A stretch of 64,000 nucleotides of DNA from JACKCD01 sp041390905 (GTDB lineage: Bacteria > Chloroflexota > Anaerolineae > Promineifilales > Promineifilaceae). The position numbers and the translations under genes were made by a program. The notes beneath the pieces are model-generated. The model was given only the letters and a program-made list of their open reading frames with translations, did not search any database and was not told the DNA's origin. The stretch covers positions 1,612,001 through 1,676,000 of the forward strand of contig JAWKPA010000012.1 of NCBI GenBank assembly GCA_041390905.1. Reading direction: 5' to 3'. Positions within the stretch are counted from its first letter, which is position 1, and each line of letters starts with the position of its first letter. Below, piece by piece: positions 34,338-43,392 of the stretch.

Positions 34338-35117
34338 ATGGATTACAGTGTCTGTTCCTACAGTTTCCACCGCACCTTTGCGGCGGGGAAGATGGATATT
34401 TTTAGTTATATTGATTGGTGCAAGCAGGCGGGGTTCACCAAGCTGGATCCGTGGATGCGTCATCTGGAGGATGGCTTTGCCGACGATGCCTTTATTGCGC
34501 GGGTGCGGGCGGCGGGTGACGCGGCCGGGCTGCCGTTTGGCTGTATTGCGGTGGATGGGGCGCATATTTATGAAAAAACGGCCGTTTCCCGTGCCGCCAA
34601 CCGCCAAAAAGCATACCGCTGGCTTGACATCGCCGCCGCGTTGGGAGCCACCCAGGTGCGGATCGATGCTGGTGGTCGTGGGGAAAGCTGGGAGGAGATC
34701 GCCGACATCGTGATTGAAGGCTACAACGACATCATTGCCTACGGCCGGCCGCACGGCATCGAAATCGTCATCGAAAACCATTGGGGTCCCACCCAAGACC
34801 CCAACACGATGTACAAGCTGCTCGATGCCGTGGATGGCCTGGGGCTGCTGTTTGACTCGTTCAACTGGCCGGCCGGAACCCACGAACAAGCGTGGCCGCA
34901 ATATGCCCCCTACGCCAGCCTGACCCACATCAAAACCTTCTCCTTCGACGAAGACGGCAACGAATCCACCTGGGACATCCCCAAGGTGATCCGCATCTTG
35001 CGCGAGGCAGGCTACGATGGCTGCTGGGGTATTGAGGGGGAATCACCTGACTGGGATGAAATTGAGATTGTAACCCGCACGCTGGCGTTGATTAAGCGGG
35101 AGTTGGGGACGGCATAA
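34338..35117 (+). CDS. Sugar phosphate isomerase/epimerase-like TIM-barrel protein
   Basis: A 259-residue AP-endonuclease-2 family (xylose isomerase-like) barrel. Metal-site residues appear in VIENHWGP, LLFDSFNWPAG, LTHIKTFSF and the terminal CWGIEGES. I start at ATG 34338, behind AAGGAGAAATAACA, although the frame is open to 34197 through a G-rich repeat. It is followed 90 bases later by a Gfo/Idh/MocA dehydrogenase on the same strand. This pairing is typical of inositol or sugar catabolic operons, so both probably act on one cyclic polyol or sugar acid. Confidence 0.82.
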   Translation: MDYSVCSYSFHRTFAAGKMDIFSYIDWCKQAGFTKLDPWMRHLEDGFADDAFIARVRAAGDAAGLPFGCIAVDGAHIYEKTAVSRAANRQKAYRWLDIAAALGATQVRIDAGGRGESWEEIADIVIEGYNDIIAYGRPHGIEIVIENHWGPTQDPNTMYKLLDAVDGLGLLFDSFNWPAGTHEQAWPQYAPYASLTHIKTFSFDEDGNESTWDIPKVIRILREAGYDGCWGIEGESPDWDEIEIVTRTLALIKRELGTA

Positions 35118-35207
35118 TATAATGGGGCGCAGATTTGCCTGATTTGCCTGATTGATCTTTTTATCAGGAAAATCAGGTCAATCTGCGTCCTATTCTCTTA
35201 AGAAGGC

Positions 35208-36314
35208 ATGATGAGCGACAAAATACGAATTGGGGTGATTGGCACGGGGCAGATTGGGAAGCACCATCTGGACAACTATAGCAAGGTTGCGGGGGCGGAG
35301 CTGGTGGCGGTGGCCGACATTAACGGGGCGGAGGCGGCGCGGGTGGCGGCGCAGCATGGCGTTCCCCACGTCTACACCGATTTTCGCCAGCTTTTGGCGC
35401 GGGATGATATTGACGCGGTGGATGTGTGCCTGCACAACAACCTCCACATGCCGGTGACGGTGGCGGCGTTGGAGGCGGGCAAGCATGTGTACTGCGAAAA
35501 GCCGATGGCGGGGGCGTACCGCGACGCGCTGACGATGTGGGAGACGGCACAAGCGACGGGCAAGATGCTTTCGATCCAGCTGGTGACGCTGTTTCACAAC
35601 AGCATGAAGGCGGCGCGGGCGTTGATTGACGCGGGGCAGCTTGGCCGCATTTACCACGCCCGCTCCACGGGGTACCGGCGGCGCGGACGGCCGTTTGTGG
35701 ATGGTTACGGCAGCGCGACCTTTGTGCAAAAGGAGCAGGCGTCGGGCGGGGCACTGTATGACATGGGGGTGTACCACATTGCGACGATGCTCTACCTGCT
35801 GGACAACCCGGAGGTGGTGCGGATTTCGGGGCAGGTGTATCAGGAAACGGCCGTTGATCCCGACCGTTTTGCCCGCAGTGGCTACAACGTCGAAGAGCTG
35901 GGGCTGGGCTTTGTCCGCTTTGCCGGTGGGCTGACGATGGACATCATTGAGGCGTGGGCGGTGCATATGAACCCGTTTGAAGGGAGCAGCTTGTTTGGCA
36001 GCGAGGGGGGCATTCGGCTGGAGCCGTTTGGCTTTTACCGCAGCCTGGGCGACCTTGACCTCAATACGACGGTTGATCTGGGCGGCTATGATTGGCGGCT
36101 CCACACGGTGCGGGAGGTGGGGGATGCCTATGATGAGCCACAAGCCCACTGGATTGCTGCCTTGCAAGGGCGGGTGCCGCTGCTGCCCACGGCGGAACTG
36201 GCGCTCAACACGATGCTTATTTCGGAAGGCATCTACCTGTCAGCGCAGCTGGGGCGGGAGGTGACGGCGGCGGAGGTGCTGGAGAGGTCGGTTTCGACGG
36301 CGATTAAGCTGTAG
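35208..36314 (+). CDS. Gfo/Idh/MocA family oxidoreductase
   Basis: A 368-residue NAD(P)-dependent sugar dehydrogenase. The Rossmann motif is IGVIGTGQIGKHHL. The signature EKP appears as YCEKPMAGAYRDAL (around residues 92-105), where Lys is catalytic. The second half is the family's beta-sheet domain. It is probably co-transcribed with the TIM-barrel gene upstream. The intergenic 35129-35191 hairpin (GCAGATTTGCCTGA units) could tune the distal gene. The substrate is not identifiable. Confidence 0.87.
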   Translation: MMSDKIRIGVIGTGQIGKHHLDNYSKVAGAELVAVADINGAEAARVAAQHGVPHVYTDFRQLLARDDIDAVDVCLHNNLHMPVTVAALEAGKHVYCEKPMAGAYRDALTMWETAQATGKMLSIQLVTLFHNSMKAARALIDAGQLGRIYHARSTGYRRRGRPFVDGYGSATFVQKEQASGGALYDMGVYHIATMLYLLDNPEVVRISGQVYQETAVDPDRFARSGYNVEELGLGFVRFAGGLTMDIIEAWAVHMNPFEGSSLFGSEGGIRLEPFGFYRSLGDLDLNTTVDLGGYDWRLHTVREVGDAYDEPQAHWIAALQGRVPLLPTAELALNTMLISEGIYLSAQLGREVTAAEVLERSVSTAIKL

Positions 36315-36322
36315 TGGTGTGT

Positions 36323-36350
36323 GTAGGGCAAGTTTGCAAACTTGCCCTAC
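36323..36350. terminator. Perfect 28-bp palindrome between convergent genes
   Basis: GTAGGGCAAGTTTG followed by its exact complement CAAACTTGCCCTAC. It overlaps the stop codon of the LysM gene (minus) and ends the Gfo/Idh/MocA gene (plus). A near-identical copy (GGGGCAAGTTTGCGAACTTG..., 51901-51926) lies upstream of the amidase, so it is a dispersed repeat that may serve as terminator here. Confidence 0.65.
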
Positions 36351-37468
36351 GGCACCGGGGTGGCGGTGGGGGGGATGGGGGTGTTGGTGGGGGGAACGGC
36401 CGTTTCTGTGGGCGTTGGTGGCACTGGGGTAGCCGTGGGGGGAACCGGCGTGGCGGTGTTGGTTGCTGTGGGTGGCAGCGGCGTGGCCGTATGCGTTGGT
36501 GTGGGCGGGATGGGGGTGGCGGTGTTGGTGGGCGTGGGCGGAACGGCCGTTCCTGTAGCCGTAGCCGTAGCCGTTGGGGATGAAGTCGCCGTGACCGTAC
36601 CCGTCGCCGTTGGGAATGGCGTCGCTGTCGCACTGGGGAATGGCGTCACCGTGGCCGTACCCGTTGCCGTCGCTTCGCTGGTGGCCGTGGGTGGCACATT
36701 GGTGGCGGCCGGCTGTGGCGTGGCCGATGGGGCAGGCTTGAGCGTGGCGGTGGCCGTAGCAACAACAGCGGTAGCGGTGGGTGGCACCGCCAGCGGCGGC
36801 AGGTAAATTTGTTTACCGGCCACCAAATAGCTGCTGCTGAGGCAGTTGGCGTTCATCACTGCAAAGACCGTTGTGCCTCGGCTGGCGGCCAGGGAGAACA
36901 TGGTGTCGCCCGCTTGCACGGTGTAGCGCACCCACCAGGCGGGCGGGCCGCAGGGAATGCGCTGCGGCGGCGTGGTTGGCAAATAAAGGGTGGTACCGCT
37001 ATAGAGCGGCATATTTTCATCCAGACAGTTGGCTTGGCGCACTTCGTTGACGGTGGCTCCGGCGTTGAGTGCCAGGGCAAAAAGGGTGTCGCCGGGGCGC
37101 ACCGCATACGCCACCCATCCGGCCGGAATCTGGCCGCAGGTGGGGAGCATGGCAACGGCCGTTGGCGTTTGCGGCACCGAGCCGTCGGGCGTTGCGGTGG
37201 GGCTGGCGGGGGGCGGGGTGGCCGTTTCCGTGGGCAGGGCAATGGTGGGGAAGGGGGTGGCGGTGGGGGTGTCGCCCAGGCTACCGATGATGGGCAGCAG
37301 GGTGACGGGGAAAAATGACTCCTGCGGCAGCCCGTCGTGGACAAACAGGGTGTCTAGCTGCGCCATAAACAGCCCCATCAGCACCGTCAGAATGACGCTG
37401 CCGGTGAGAATGAGGTTGGTCGGCCATTTGCCGTGACTCTTTTCCGTGACAACTGGGTCGTTTTTCAT
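36347..37468 (-). CDS. Membrane-anchored LysM protein with long Thr/Pro tail
   Basis: A 373-residue protein. A short cytoplasmic N terminus and one membrane helix (about 17-40) are followed by a Thr/Pro linker and two LysM domains. The LysM domains are marked by YAVRPGDTLFALALNAGAT (about 136-180) and YTVQAGDTMFSLAASRGTT (about 205-250), each ending in LYLP or IYLPP. The last 120 residues are almost only T, P, A and V. LysM binds peptidoglycan or chitin-type glycans. I start at ATG 37468, which overlaps the stop of the upstream kinase gene as ATGA; a longer frame to 37552 would run far into that gene. The coupling implies the two are made together. Confidence 0.8.
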   Translation of the reverse strand: MKNDPVVTEKSHGKWPTNLILTGSVILTVLMGLFMAQLDTLFVHDGLPQESFFPVTLLPIIGSLGDTPTATPFPTIALPTETATPPPASPTATPDGSVPQTPTAVAMLPTCGQIPAGWVAYAVRPGDTLFALALNAGATVNEVRQANCLDENMPLYSGTTLYLPTTPPQRIPCGPPAWWVRYTVQAGDTMFSLAASRGTTVFAVMNANCLSSSYLVAGKQIYLPPLAVPPTATAVVATATATLKPAPSATPQPAATNVPPTATSEATATGTATVTPFPSATATPFPTATGTVTATSSPTATATATGTAVPPTPTNTATPIPPTPTHTATPLPPTATNTATPVPPTATPVPPTPTETAVPPTNTPIPPTATPVP

Positions 37469-39858
37469 GCGCTGCCGTTTAGATGCCCGTTGGCTAAAAG
37501 GGGAAAGAGAACCGAGAAGGTGCTGCCGACGCCGGGTTCGGTGTCTACCCAAATGCGCCCGCCGTTGTTTTCAATAAGCGATTGGGTAACGGCAAGCCCC
37601 GCGCCGGTGTCGCCCAAACCGCTGATGAGTGGTTCGTTGCTGTGCTGCTGTGGCGCAAAGGCGCGGGATAGATCGTTTACGGGGATGCCGCCGCCGCTGT
37701 CGCTGACTTCCAGATGGATAAATTCGAGCTTTTCCTGGTGGCCGTTGCTGCCGGGGGTGTAGATGGCGTTGGCTTCGGCGCGGATGCCAATACGGCCGTT
37801 TTTGCCCGATGAGCGACAGGCGTTGTCGAGCAGGTTGGCGACGATTTGATGCAGGGCGTGGGGGCTGATGGGTAGCTGGGGCAGGCTGTCGTCTACATGC
37901 AGGTCGAGCCGAACCTGGCTGTCGCGGATTTGGGTGATGAGGCTGGAAACGGCCGTTTCAACGGCCGTTCGCACATCTGCTTGCTCCACCTGCGGCAGCG
38001 GTGCCGGTTCCGTCACCATCATCAGTTGGATAATCTGATCCAGCAGCGTGCCGATCCGTTCGCTATTTGCCCGCACCCGCTGCAAAAATTCCCGCTGCTG
38101 GGTGCTGACATTACCCACCGCTTCATTCAGCATCAAATCGGTATAGCCAGCAATCGAGGTGATGGGGGTACGCAGTTCCTCGGCCAGCAGCATCACCACT
38201 TCGTCCACTGGGCCGCGCTCACGCCGCGCCAGCTTGCCTTCCAGCGACTGAATCAGCGACTGCGCTTCCTCTAGCTGCGCCGAGTAGCGGGTAATCGTCA
38301 CCATCACCCATTCCGGGCTAAGCCCACCGTCGCTGGCAGCGGCAACGGCCAATGTTTCCTCCGCCTGCTCCAGCGATTGGCGCAGCGTGGTTATTTCGGT
38401 TTCCAACGCCTGGATTTTGTCGTTGCGGTCTTCGCGCTCCATCTCTTCCAGCGTGGCTGCCAGGCTGTATGCCTGCTGGCGCGTTTGCGCGGCCTTGGCT
38501 TCGCTTTGCAGCAATTGGCTGCGCAACCTGTCTAGCTCTGCCCGCAGCTTGTCCCGTTCGCTGGTCAAGGTGTTTAACTGCTGCTGCTGGGCAACCGTAG
38601 GCAGCGGCGTTTCACCCCGCTGGGCGGCGGCAAACGCCTGGCTGTGCGCCAATACCTGTCCTAAATAGCTGCCAATGGTGGCAATCAGGGTGCGTTCCTG
38701 GTTTGACCATTCTGCCTCGTTTTTGTCCTTGGCCAGCAGCAGCAGCCCAATGCGCTTTTTGCCAGCCAGCAGCGGCTGCACCAGCATGGCACCAAAGGGG
38801 CCAGATTGTAATTCGTCGTAGAGGTCGTACAGTTGGCGAGCGCCCAGCCCGTTGGGCAGCAGCTCTACGCCGCGCTCTTGCTCAAAGGCCAGGCGGAAGG
38901 AAGGCCAGTCAACGAGGTCGAGCCGCCAGTTGTGGGGGGTGGCATTCTCGGCAAGGTAGCTGCTGACGAGGAGGGTTTGCTCGCTGCCTTCTTCCAGCAC
39001 GCCCACGCCGACAAAAACGACGTTGACCATTTGCCGCACCAGCCGGATGGCGTAGGGGAGGATGTCGTCTTGCTGTAGGGAGTGGATGACCTGGGTGAAG
39101 AGGGTGAGGGCGGGGATGAGGCCGTGGGTGGGTGCCCAGTTGCCCTGGCGGCTGCGGGTGCTGAGGCCGTATTGGTAGGTGAGGACGGCCCAGAGGGGGA
39201 AGGCGATCAGATGGCCGAGACGAATCCAGTAGGCGATGTTGGTTTGGGTGGGGATGATCTCGGGGAAGTTCCAGAAGTGAACGAGGGAGGCGACGAGCAT
39301 GATGGCGAGGATGACGACGTGGAGGGAGTTGCGCAGCTCGGCGCTGGTCATGAGCAGGATGATGCCGACGCTGAGAATGATGATTTGGAAGATGCCCCAG
39401 ACGGAGGCCTGGGCGGAGGCGTTGTAGACGGTGTTGAGTGCGGCCTGGGTGGGCCAGTCCTGGGCGAAGAAGAGGTAGATGGTGCCGATGAGGATGGTAG
39501 TGAAGATGAGGAGCAGGGTGTTGAGCTTGGGATATTTGGTGTAGGGTGGCAGGAGTGCCCAGACGAGGAAAACGGCCGTTATGGCATGAACGGCCTGCTC
39601 TAGCGGTGGCAAAATGGCGGTGGCGCGGTCGGGGTCGCTGCTGACCACCAGGCTGACGAGCATGAGAACCAGCCGGGCAAGGAAGATGACGGCGGCAGAA
39701 ACGGCCGTTTGTCCCGCCTGCTTGTTGGCACGATTATGCCGCCACTGACCCAGCGATAAAGCAAAAATCGCCTGTAGGGCAAAAAGCGTAACCAGATGAA
39801 AGACAACCGTGCCGGGTGGTTCAGTGAGGAGCTGAATGATTTGTTGTAATAAAGCCAT
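37465..39858 (-). CDS. Membrane sensor kinase lacking the canonical phospho-acceptor His
   Basis: A 797-residue protein. Seven to eight membrane helices (1-240), a GAF-like domain (about 265-400) and a coiled coil (about 420-525) come before the kinase core. The DHp helix reads LLAEELRTPITSIAGY where the family has HELRTP; the expected His is Glu (E560, codon at 38181-38179). The ATPase domain is intact: N box HQIVANLLDNACRSS, G1 VSDSGGGIP, G2 GLGDTGAGLAVTQSLI. It may bind ATP but cannot autophosphorylate at the usual site, so it is a possible allosteric partner or pseudokinase. No response regulator is adjacent. Its stop overlaps the start of the LysM gene. Confidence 0.85.
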   Translation of the reverse strand: MALLQQIIQLLTEPPGTVVFHLVTLFALQAIFALSLGQWRHNRANKQAGQTAVSAAVIFLARLVLMLVSLVVSSDPDRATAILPPLEQAVHAITAVFLVWALLPPYTKYPKLNTLLLIFTTILIGTIYLFFAQDWPTQAALNTVYNASAQASVWGIFQIIILSVGIILLMTSAELRNSLHVVILAIMLVASLVHFWNFPEIIPTQTNIAYWIRLGHLIAFPLWAVLTYQYGLSTRSRQGNWAPTHGLIPALTLFTQVIHSLQQDDILPYAIRLVRQMVNVVFVGVGVLEEGSEQTLLVSSYLAENATPHNWRLDLVDWPSFRLAFEQERGVELLPNGLGARQLYDLYDELQSGPFGAMLVQPLLAGKKRIGLLLLAKDKNEAEWSNQERTLIATIGSYLGQVLAHSQAFAAAQRGETPLPTVAQQQQLNTLTSERDKLRAELDRLRSQLLQSEAKAAQTRQQAYSLAATLEEMEREDRNDKIQALETEITTLRQSLEQAEETLAVAAASDGGLSPEWVMVTITRYSAQLEEAQSLIQSLEGKLARRERGPVDEVVMLLAEELRTPITSIAGYTDLMLNEAVGNVSTQQREFLQRVRANSERIGTLLDQIIQLMMVTEPAPLPQVEQADVRTAVETAVSSLITQIRDSQVRLDLHVDDSLPQLPISPHALHQIVANLLDNACRSSGKNGRIGIRAEANAIYTPGSNGHQEKLEFIHLEVSDSGGGIPVNDLSRAFAPQQHSNEPLISGLGDTGAGLAVTQSLIENNGGRIWVDTEPGVGSTFSVLFPLLANGHLNGSA

Positions 39859-40032
39859 ACTTCATGGTGGGCATCGCTTGACCCACGCTTTTTTCAATAT
39901 CGCACACTACCTGATAAATACAACCATGTGTTCTTGCATAGAATACCAAAAGAGTACCATAGCCGCAGTAAAAAGGTGGTTAATGTATGCTCATGATTTG
40001 AAAACTGGATTTTTATTAAAAGTCCGTGGAGC

Positions 40033-41454
40033 CTAGATCACAAACCCGCCTAGCTTGGTTTCTAAATATTCCATAATTCCCTCACGCGCCCCTTCACGAC
40101 CCAGCCCACTTTCCTTCATACCGCCAAAGGGGGCGGCGGCACTGGTGGGGTTAATGTCGTTGATGCCGATGATGCCAAAGTGCAGCCCCTCAAAGGTGCG
40201 GATTGCTTTGGATAGGTTTTGGGTATAGATGTAGGCTGCCAGCCCATAATGGGTGTCATTTGCCATGCTGATGATGTCGTCATCATCGTCAAAGGGGATG
40301 ATGGCAGCCACGGGGCCAAAGGTTTCTTCGCGGTAGATGAGCATGTCGGGGGTGACATTGCCAAGCAGGGTGGGGGCGTAGAAGTAGCCGTTGGCAAGGC
40401 CGTTGCTCAGTAGCCGGTGGCCGCCGTTGTGGAGCGTGGCTCCCAGGCGTAGGGCATCTTGCACCTGGTTGTCTACTTTGTCCAGTGCCGCCTGGTTGAC
40501 GAGCGGGCCGATGTTGGTGCCGGGTGTTAACCCGTTGCCTACCGTCAATTTGGCAACTCGCTGGCTAAAGGTTTCGGTAAACGGCCGTAAAATCCCCCGA
40601 TGGACATAAATGCGGTTAGGACAGATACACGCTTGCCCCGTGTTGAGAAATTTGACCAGCGAAGCCCCTTTGGCTGCATGAACGGGGTCAGCATCTTCAT
40701 AGACGATGAAGGGAGCATGCCCACCGAGTTCAAGAGAAACACGCTTGAGCTGGGCGGCGGCATCCTGGGCCAGCTTTTTGCCAACGGCCGTTGATCCCGT
40801 GAACGTCAGCTTTTTCACCAGTGGGTTGGTGCAAAACTCTGTGCCGATGGGGCGTGGGTCAGCCGCCGTGACCAGATTGACCACGCCGGCCGGAACGCCA
40901 GCTTCGGCCAATATTTCAAAAATAGCAATGGCGCACAGGGGGGTAGATTCGGCCGGCTTGAGGACAACGGTGCAGCCGGCCGCCAGGGCAGGCGCAACCT
41001 TTCGCGTAATCATCGAGACGGGGTAATTCCACGGCGTAATTGCTGCCACCACACCAACAGGCTGATGCTGCACCAAAAACCGCTGTTCAGGTCGCGCCGA
41101 GGGAATCGTTTCGCCATAAATCCGCTTGGCTTCTTCAGCAAACCACAGCAGAAAATCAGCCCCATACTGTACCTCGTTCAGTGCTGTTTTGAGCGGTTTG
41201 CCTTGTTCACGGGTCATCAATTCAGCCAATGCCTGCTTGCGCTCAACCATCAGTTGGTAGGCGCGGTAAAGGATGGCCGAGCGATAGTAGGCGGTGGTTG
41301 CTGACCACGTTCTAAAAGCGGCGTGAGCCGCCTGAATCGCAGCGCGAGCCTCAGCCGTGCCGCCAGCGGCGACTTGCCCAAGTTCTTCGCCTGTAGCTGG
41401 GTTAAAGACGGGGAAGGTTGCTGTAAGTTGTTGCCATTCGCCGTTAATAAACAT
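40033..41454 (-). CDS. gabD: Succinate-semialdehyde dehydrogenase-type aldehyde dehydrogenase
   Basis: A 473-residue NAD(P)-dependent aldehyde dehydrogenase. The catalytic Glu lies in VSLELGGHAPFIV, the catalytic Cys in NTGQACICPNR, and the cofactor motif is FTGSTAVGKKLA. The blocks TREQGKPLKTALNEVQYGA and AITPWNYPVSMITRKVAPAL are those of the GabD group rather than betaine or methylmalonate semialdehyde enzymes. The reaction is probably succinate semialdehyde to succinate, but related short-chain aldehydes are possible. GGAGACAAGACAC precedes the ATG. A 424-base leader region with two strong hairpins lies upstream. Confidence 0.85.
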   Translation of the reverse strand: MFINGEWQQLTATFPVFNPATGEELGQVAAGGTAEARAAIQAAHAAFRTWSATTAYYRSAILYRAYQLMVERKQALAELMTREQGKPLKTALNEVQYGADFLLWFAEEAKRIYGETIPSARPEQRFLVQHQPVGVVAAITPWNYPVSMITRKVAPALAAGCTVVLKPAESTPLCAIAIFEILAEAGVPAGVVNLVTAADPRPIGTEFCTNPLVKKLTFTGSTAVGKKLAQDAAAQLKRVSLELGGHAPFIVYEDADPVHAAKGASLVKFLNTGQACICPNRIYVHRGILRPFTETFSQRVAKLTVGNGLTPGTNIGPLVNQAALDKVDNQVQDALRLGATLHNGGHRLLSNGLANGYFYAPTLLGNVTPDMLIYREETFGPVAAIIPFDDDDDIISMANDTHYGLAAYIYTQNLSKAIRTFEGLHFGIIGINDINPTSAAAPFGGMKESGLGREGAREGIMEYLETKLGGFVI

Positions 41455-41878
41455 GTGTCTTGTCTCCGTGAGTGTTTTGTACCTTGTTTATGCAGTCGTG
41501 CCAATATGTTTGGGGCAAATTATTGATAGTAAGAATGGATGTAAGATTCTCTTGGTATCTTAATGCGTAGACAGACACCCTCCTTATTACATCCTCTTAC
41601 ATAAGGCACCACGCTAACGGGAACCTCCACCTGTTGTGGTGCCTTCCTCCTTCTTTTTTATGAGGCATTTTATGGCGGCTCATCCTTGAGCCGCCGCCTC
41701 TCCTCTCCACTTTGGAATGCAAACAAATTAAGGGTCTTCATCAAATAGTATGTGTCTAAGCAGTAGCACTATTCTGTTGCGGAGCAAGTAACAAGTCACC
41801 CTTGCTAACAGCCACTTGCTAATTGTAACTTGCCACTTGTATTTGTTGTCAAGCACGCGCTTCAGTGATGATCTCAGA
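41455..41878 (-). promoter_or_regulatory. 424-base upstream region of gabD with two strong hairpins and a possible promoter
   Basis: No gene fits this stretch. On the minus strand a TTGACA (41851-41846) and TACAAT (41826-41821) are separated by 19 bases, a possible promoter. Further down are GGCGGCTC/GAGCCGCC (41695-41674, six-base loop) and GGCACCAC/GTGGTGCC (41643-41605, with AGGTGGAGGTTCCCG inside). Tandem AAGTGGCAAGTTAC-like units lie at 41790-41842. The hairpins could belong to a structured leader. I do not recognise a known riboswitch. Confidence 0.35.
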
Positions 41879-42412
41879 TCAAGTTTCTTTTTCTTCTTCC
41901 AGCCCAATTGCCATCAGGTAGCCGCGAGCGCGTTCGGTGAGGGGGTAGCGGTTGACGAGTTTCCAAAAGCGGGGGCTGTGATTAGCTTCTTGCAAATGAG
42001 CCAGTTCGTGCACAATCACGTAGTCGCGTACCCAGGCGGGCATGGCGGCCAGCCGGTCGCTGAGGCGGATGGTGCCGTGGGCGGGGGTGCAACTGCCGTA
42101 CCGTTTGTTTTGGTTTTCCACGTAGCGGATGGATTGCCAGCGCAAACGGCCGTTAAAATAAATCTTGTTTAACTTCTGCGCCCGCCTTTCCAGCTCAATA
42201 TCCGTTTGTGGGGTCGGTCGCACTCGTTTTTCCAACCGCCGCCGCAAATTGTCAATTACCGGCTGCAAATCGGCATCGCTCATTTGTGCCGGGGCGCGTA
42301 CCACCAGCACCCCGTTTTGCAATCTGGCACTAACCGTCTTGCTGCGGTTGCTACTGCGAATAATTTCTACCGGCCAGTCGGCCGGCCCGGAATCTGCTGT
42401 ATCTTTTGTCAC
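41879..42412 (-). CDS. YgjP/SprT-like zinc metallopeptidase-type protein (DUF45)
   Basis: A 177-residue protein of the YgjP-like metal-dependent hydrolase family (DUF45). The zinc site is VIVHELAHLQEANHSPRFW, with HExxH and a downstream His. The RYGSCTPAHGTIRLSDRLA block is the family's conserved strand region. It starts with GTG at 42412, ten bases after the HMG-CoA lyase stop, so the two are probably co-transcribed although functionally unrelated. Its natural substrate is unknown. Confidence 0.83.
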   Translation of the reverse strand: MTKDTADSGPADWPVEIIRSSNRSKTVSARLQNGVLVVRAPAQMSDADLQPVIDNLRRRLEKRVRPTPQTDIELERRAQKLNKIYFNGRLRWQSIRYVENQNKRYGSCTPAHGTIRLSDRLAAMPAWVRDYVIVHELAHLQEANHSPRFWKLVNRYPLTERARGYLMAIGLEEEKET

Positions 42413-42422
42413 TTCTATTCAA

Positions 42423-43355
42423 TCACCCAAACGTTAAATTCGGCTGGCTAGCGCAGTAGCTTTCCCACCAGGTGCGAATGCGGCCACCAATGGGGCGGCC
42501 AATCGGCCGTTCAAGCTGCTTCACCACCCGCCACAGCGCATCAAAATCCACTCCCGTACCAAACCCCATCTTGTAGGCCAAAAAGACCAAATCTTCCGTT
42601 GCCAAATTCCCCGCCGCCCCCGGCGCAAACGGGCAGCCACCCAGCCCACCCACGCTGCTGTCAAAAATCCGCACCCCAGCTTGCAGTGCCGTGGTTGCAT
42701 TCGCCAACCCCAGTGCCTGCGTATCGTGCAAATGCACCGCCAGCTTGTCCATTTCTAGCCGCCGCCCCAGCATTTCCATCATTCGCCCCACTGCCAGCGG
42801 GTCCGCAAAGCCAATCGTGTCAGCCACGGCCAGCTCATCCAGCCCCAACGCCCACACCCTCTCTGCCCACCGCAGCGTCTGCTGTGGCGGTATTGGCCCC
42901 TCAAACGGGCAAACCCAGGCCGTCATCAAATACATCCGCACCCGCACCCCATCCCGCCGCGCCTGGGCAATTAGCCCGCTGGCAATCTCAAAGGCGCGTT
43001 CATTCGACATGCGCGTGTTTTCCTGGCTAAACGTCTCGCTAACGCTCACCCCAAACGCCATCGAGCGGCACCCCGCCGCCAGCGCCCGGTCATACCCCCG
43101 CTGGTTAAAGACCAGCCCGGTAAATTCCACCCGCGCCCGGCCGTGTGTTTGCAGCGTCGTTGCCATCACCTCATCCGCATCAGCCATTTGCGGCACGGCC
43201 TGCGGGTGAACAAAGCTGGTCAGCTCAATATGGCGCAGCCCCGCCGCCACCAGCCCGTCCACCATTGCCAGCTTCTGCGGCGTGGCAATGTGGTTGGCTT
43301 CGTTCTGCAGCCCATCACGCGGCCCAACCTCGTAAATTTTGATGGCATCGTGCAT
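42423..43355 (-). CDS. mvaB: Hydroxymethylglutaryl-CoA lyase
   Basis: A 310-residue TIM-barrel lyase of the HMGL-like family. It splits HMG-CoA into acetyl-CoA and acetoacetate, the last step of leucine breakdown. Diagnostic blocks are the opening VGPRDGLQNE (metal and catalytic Arg/Asp), ELTSFVHPQAVPQMAD, VHLHDTQALGLAN (metal His pair) and SVGGLGGCPFAPGAAGN, which carries the active-site Cys loop. An acyl-CoA dehydrogenase lies 9 kb away, but no leucine-pathway carboxylase is in the window. Confidence 0.92.
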   Translation of the reverse strand: MHDAIKIYEVGPRDGLQNEANHIATPQKLAMVDGLVAAGLRHIELTSFVHPQAVPQMADADEVMATTLQTHGRARVEFTGLVFNQRGYDRALAAGCRSMAFGVSVSETFSQENTRMSNERAFEIASGLIAQARRDGVRVRMYLMTAWVCPFEGPIPPQQTLRWAERVWALGLDELAVADTIGFADPLAVGRMMEMLGRRLEMDKLAVHLHDTQALGLANATTALQAGVRIFDSSVGGLGGCPFAPGAAGNLATEDLVFLAYKMGFGTGVDFDALWRVVKQLERPIGRPIGGRIRTWWESYCASQPNLTFG

Positions 43356-43392
43356 TTTAGTACGAAGTGAACGGCACTTCGGAAAGTGTCGG

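Noticed and set aside
35190..36167. 325-codon frame opposite the Gfo/Idh/MocA gene
   Set aside because: Arg/His-rich shadow translation; the plus-strand gene has Rossmann and EKP motifs.
36347..36800. GTGGCGGTGG-rich region as a non-coding repeat or minisatellite
   Set aside because: It is the coding end of the LysM gene (Thr/Pro/Ala/Val tail), in frame to a stop.
39836..40036. 66-codon frame between the pseudokinase and gabD
   Set aside because: No ribosome site, starts inside the kinase gene and has no motif.
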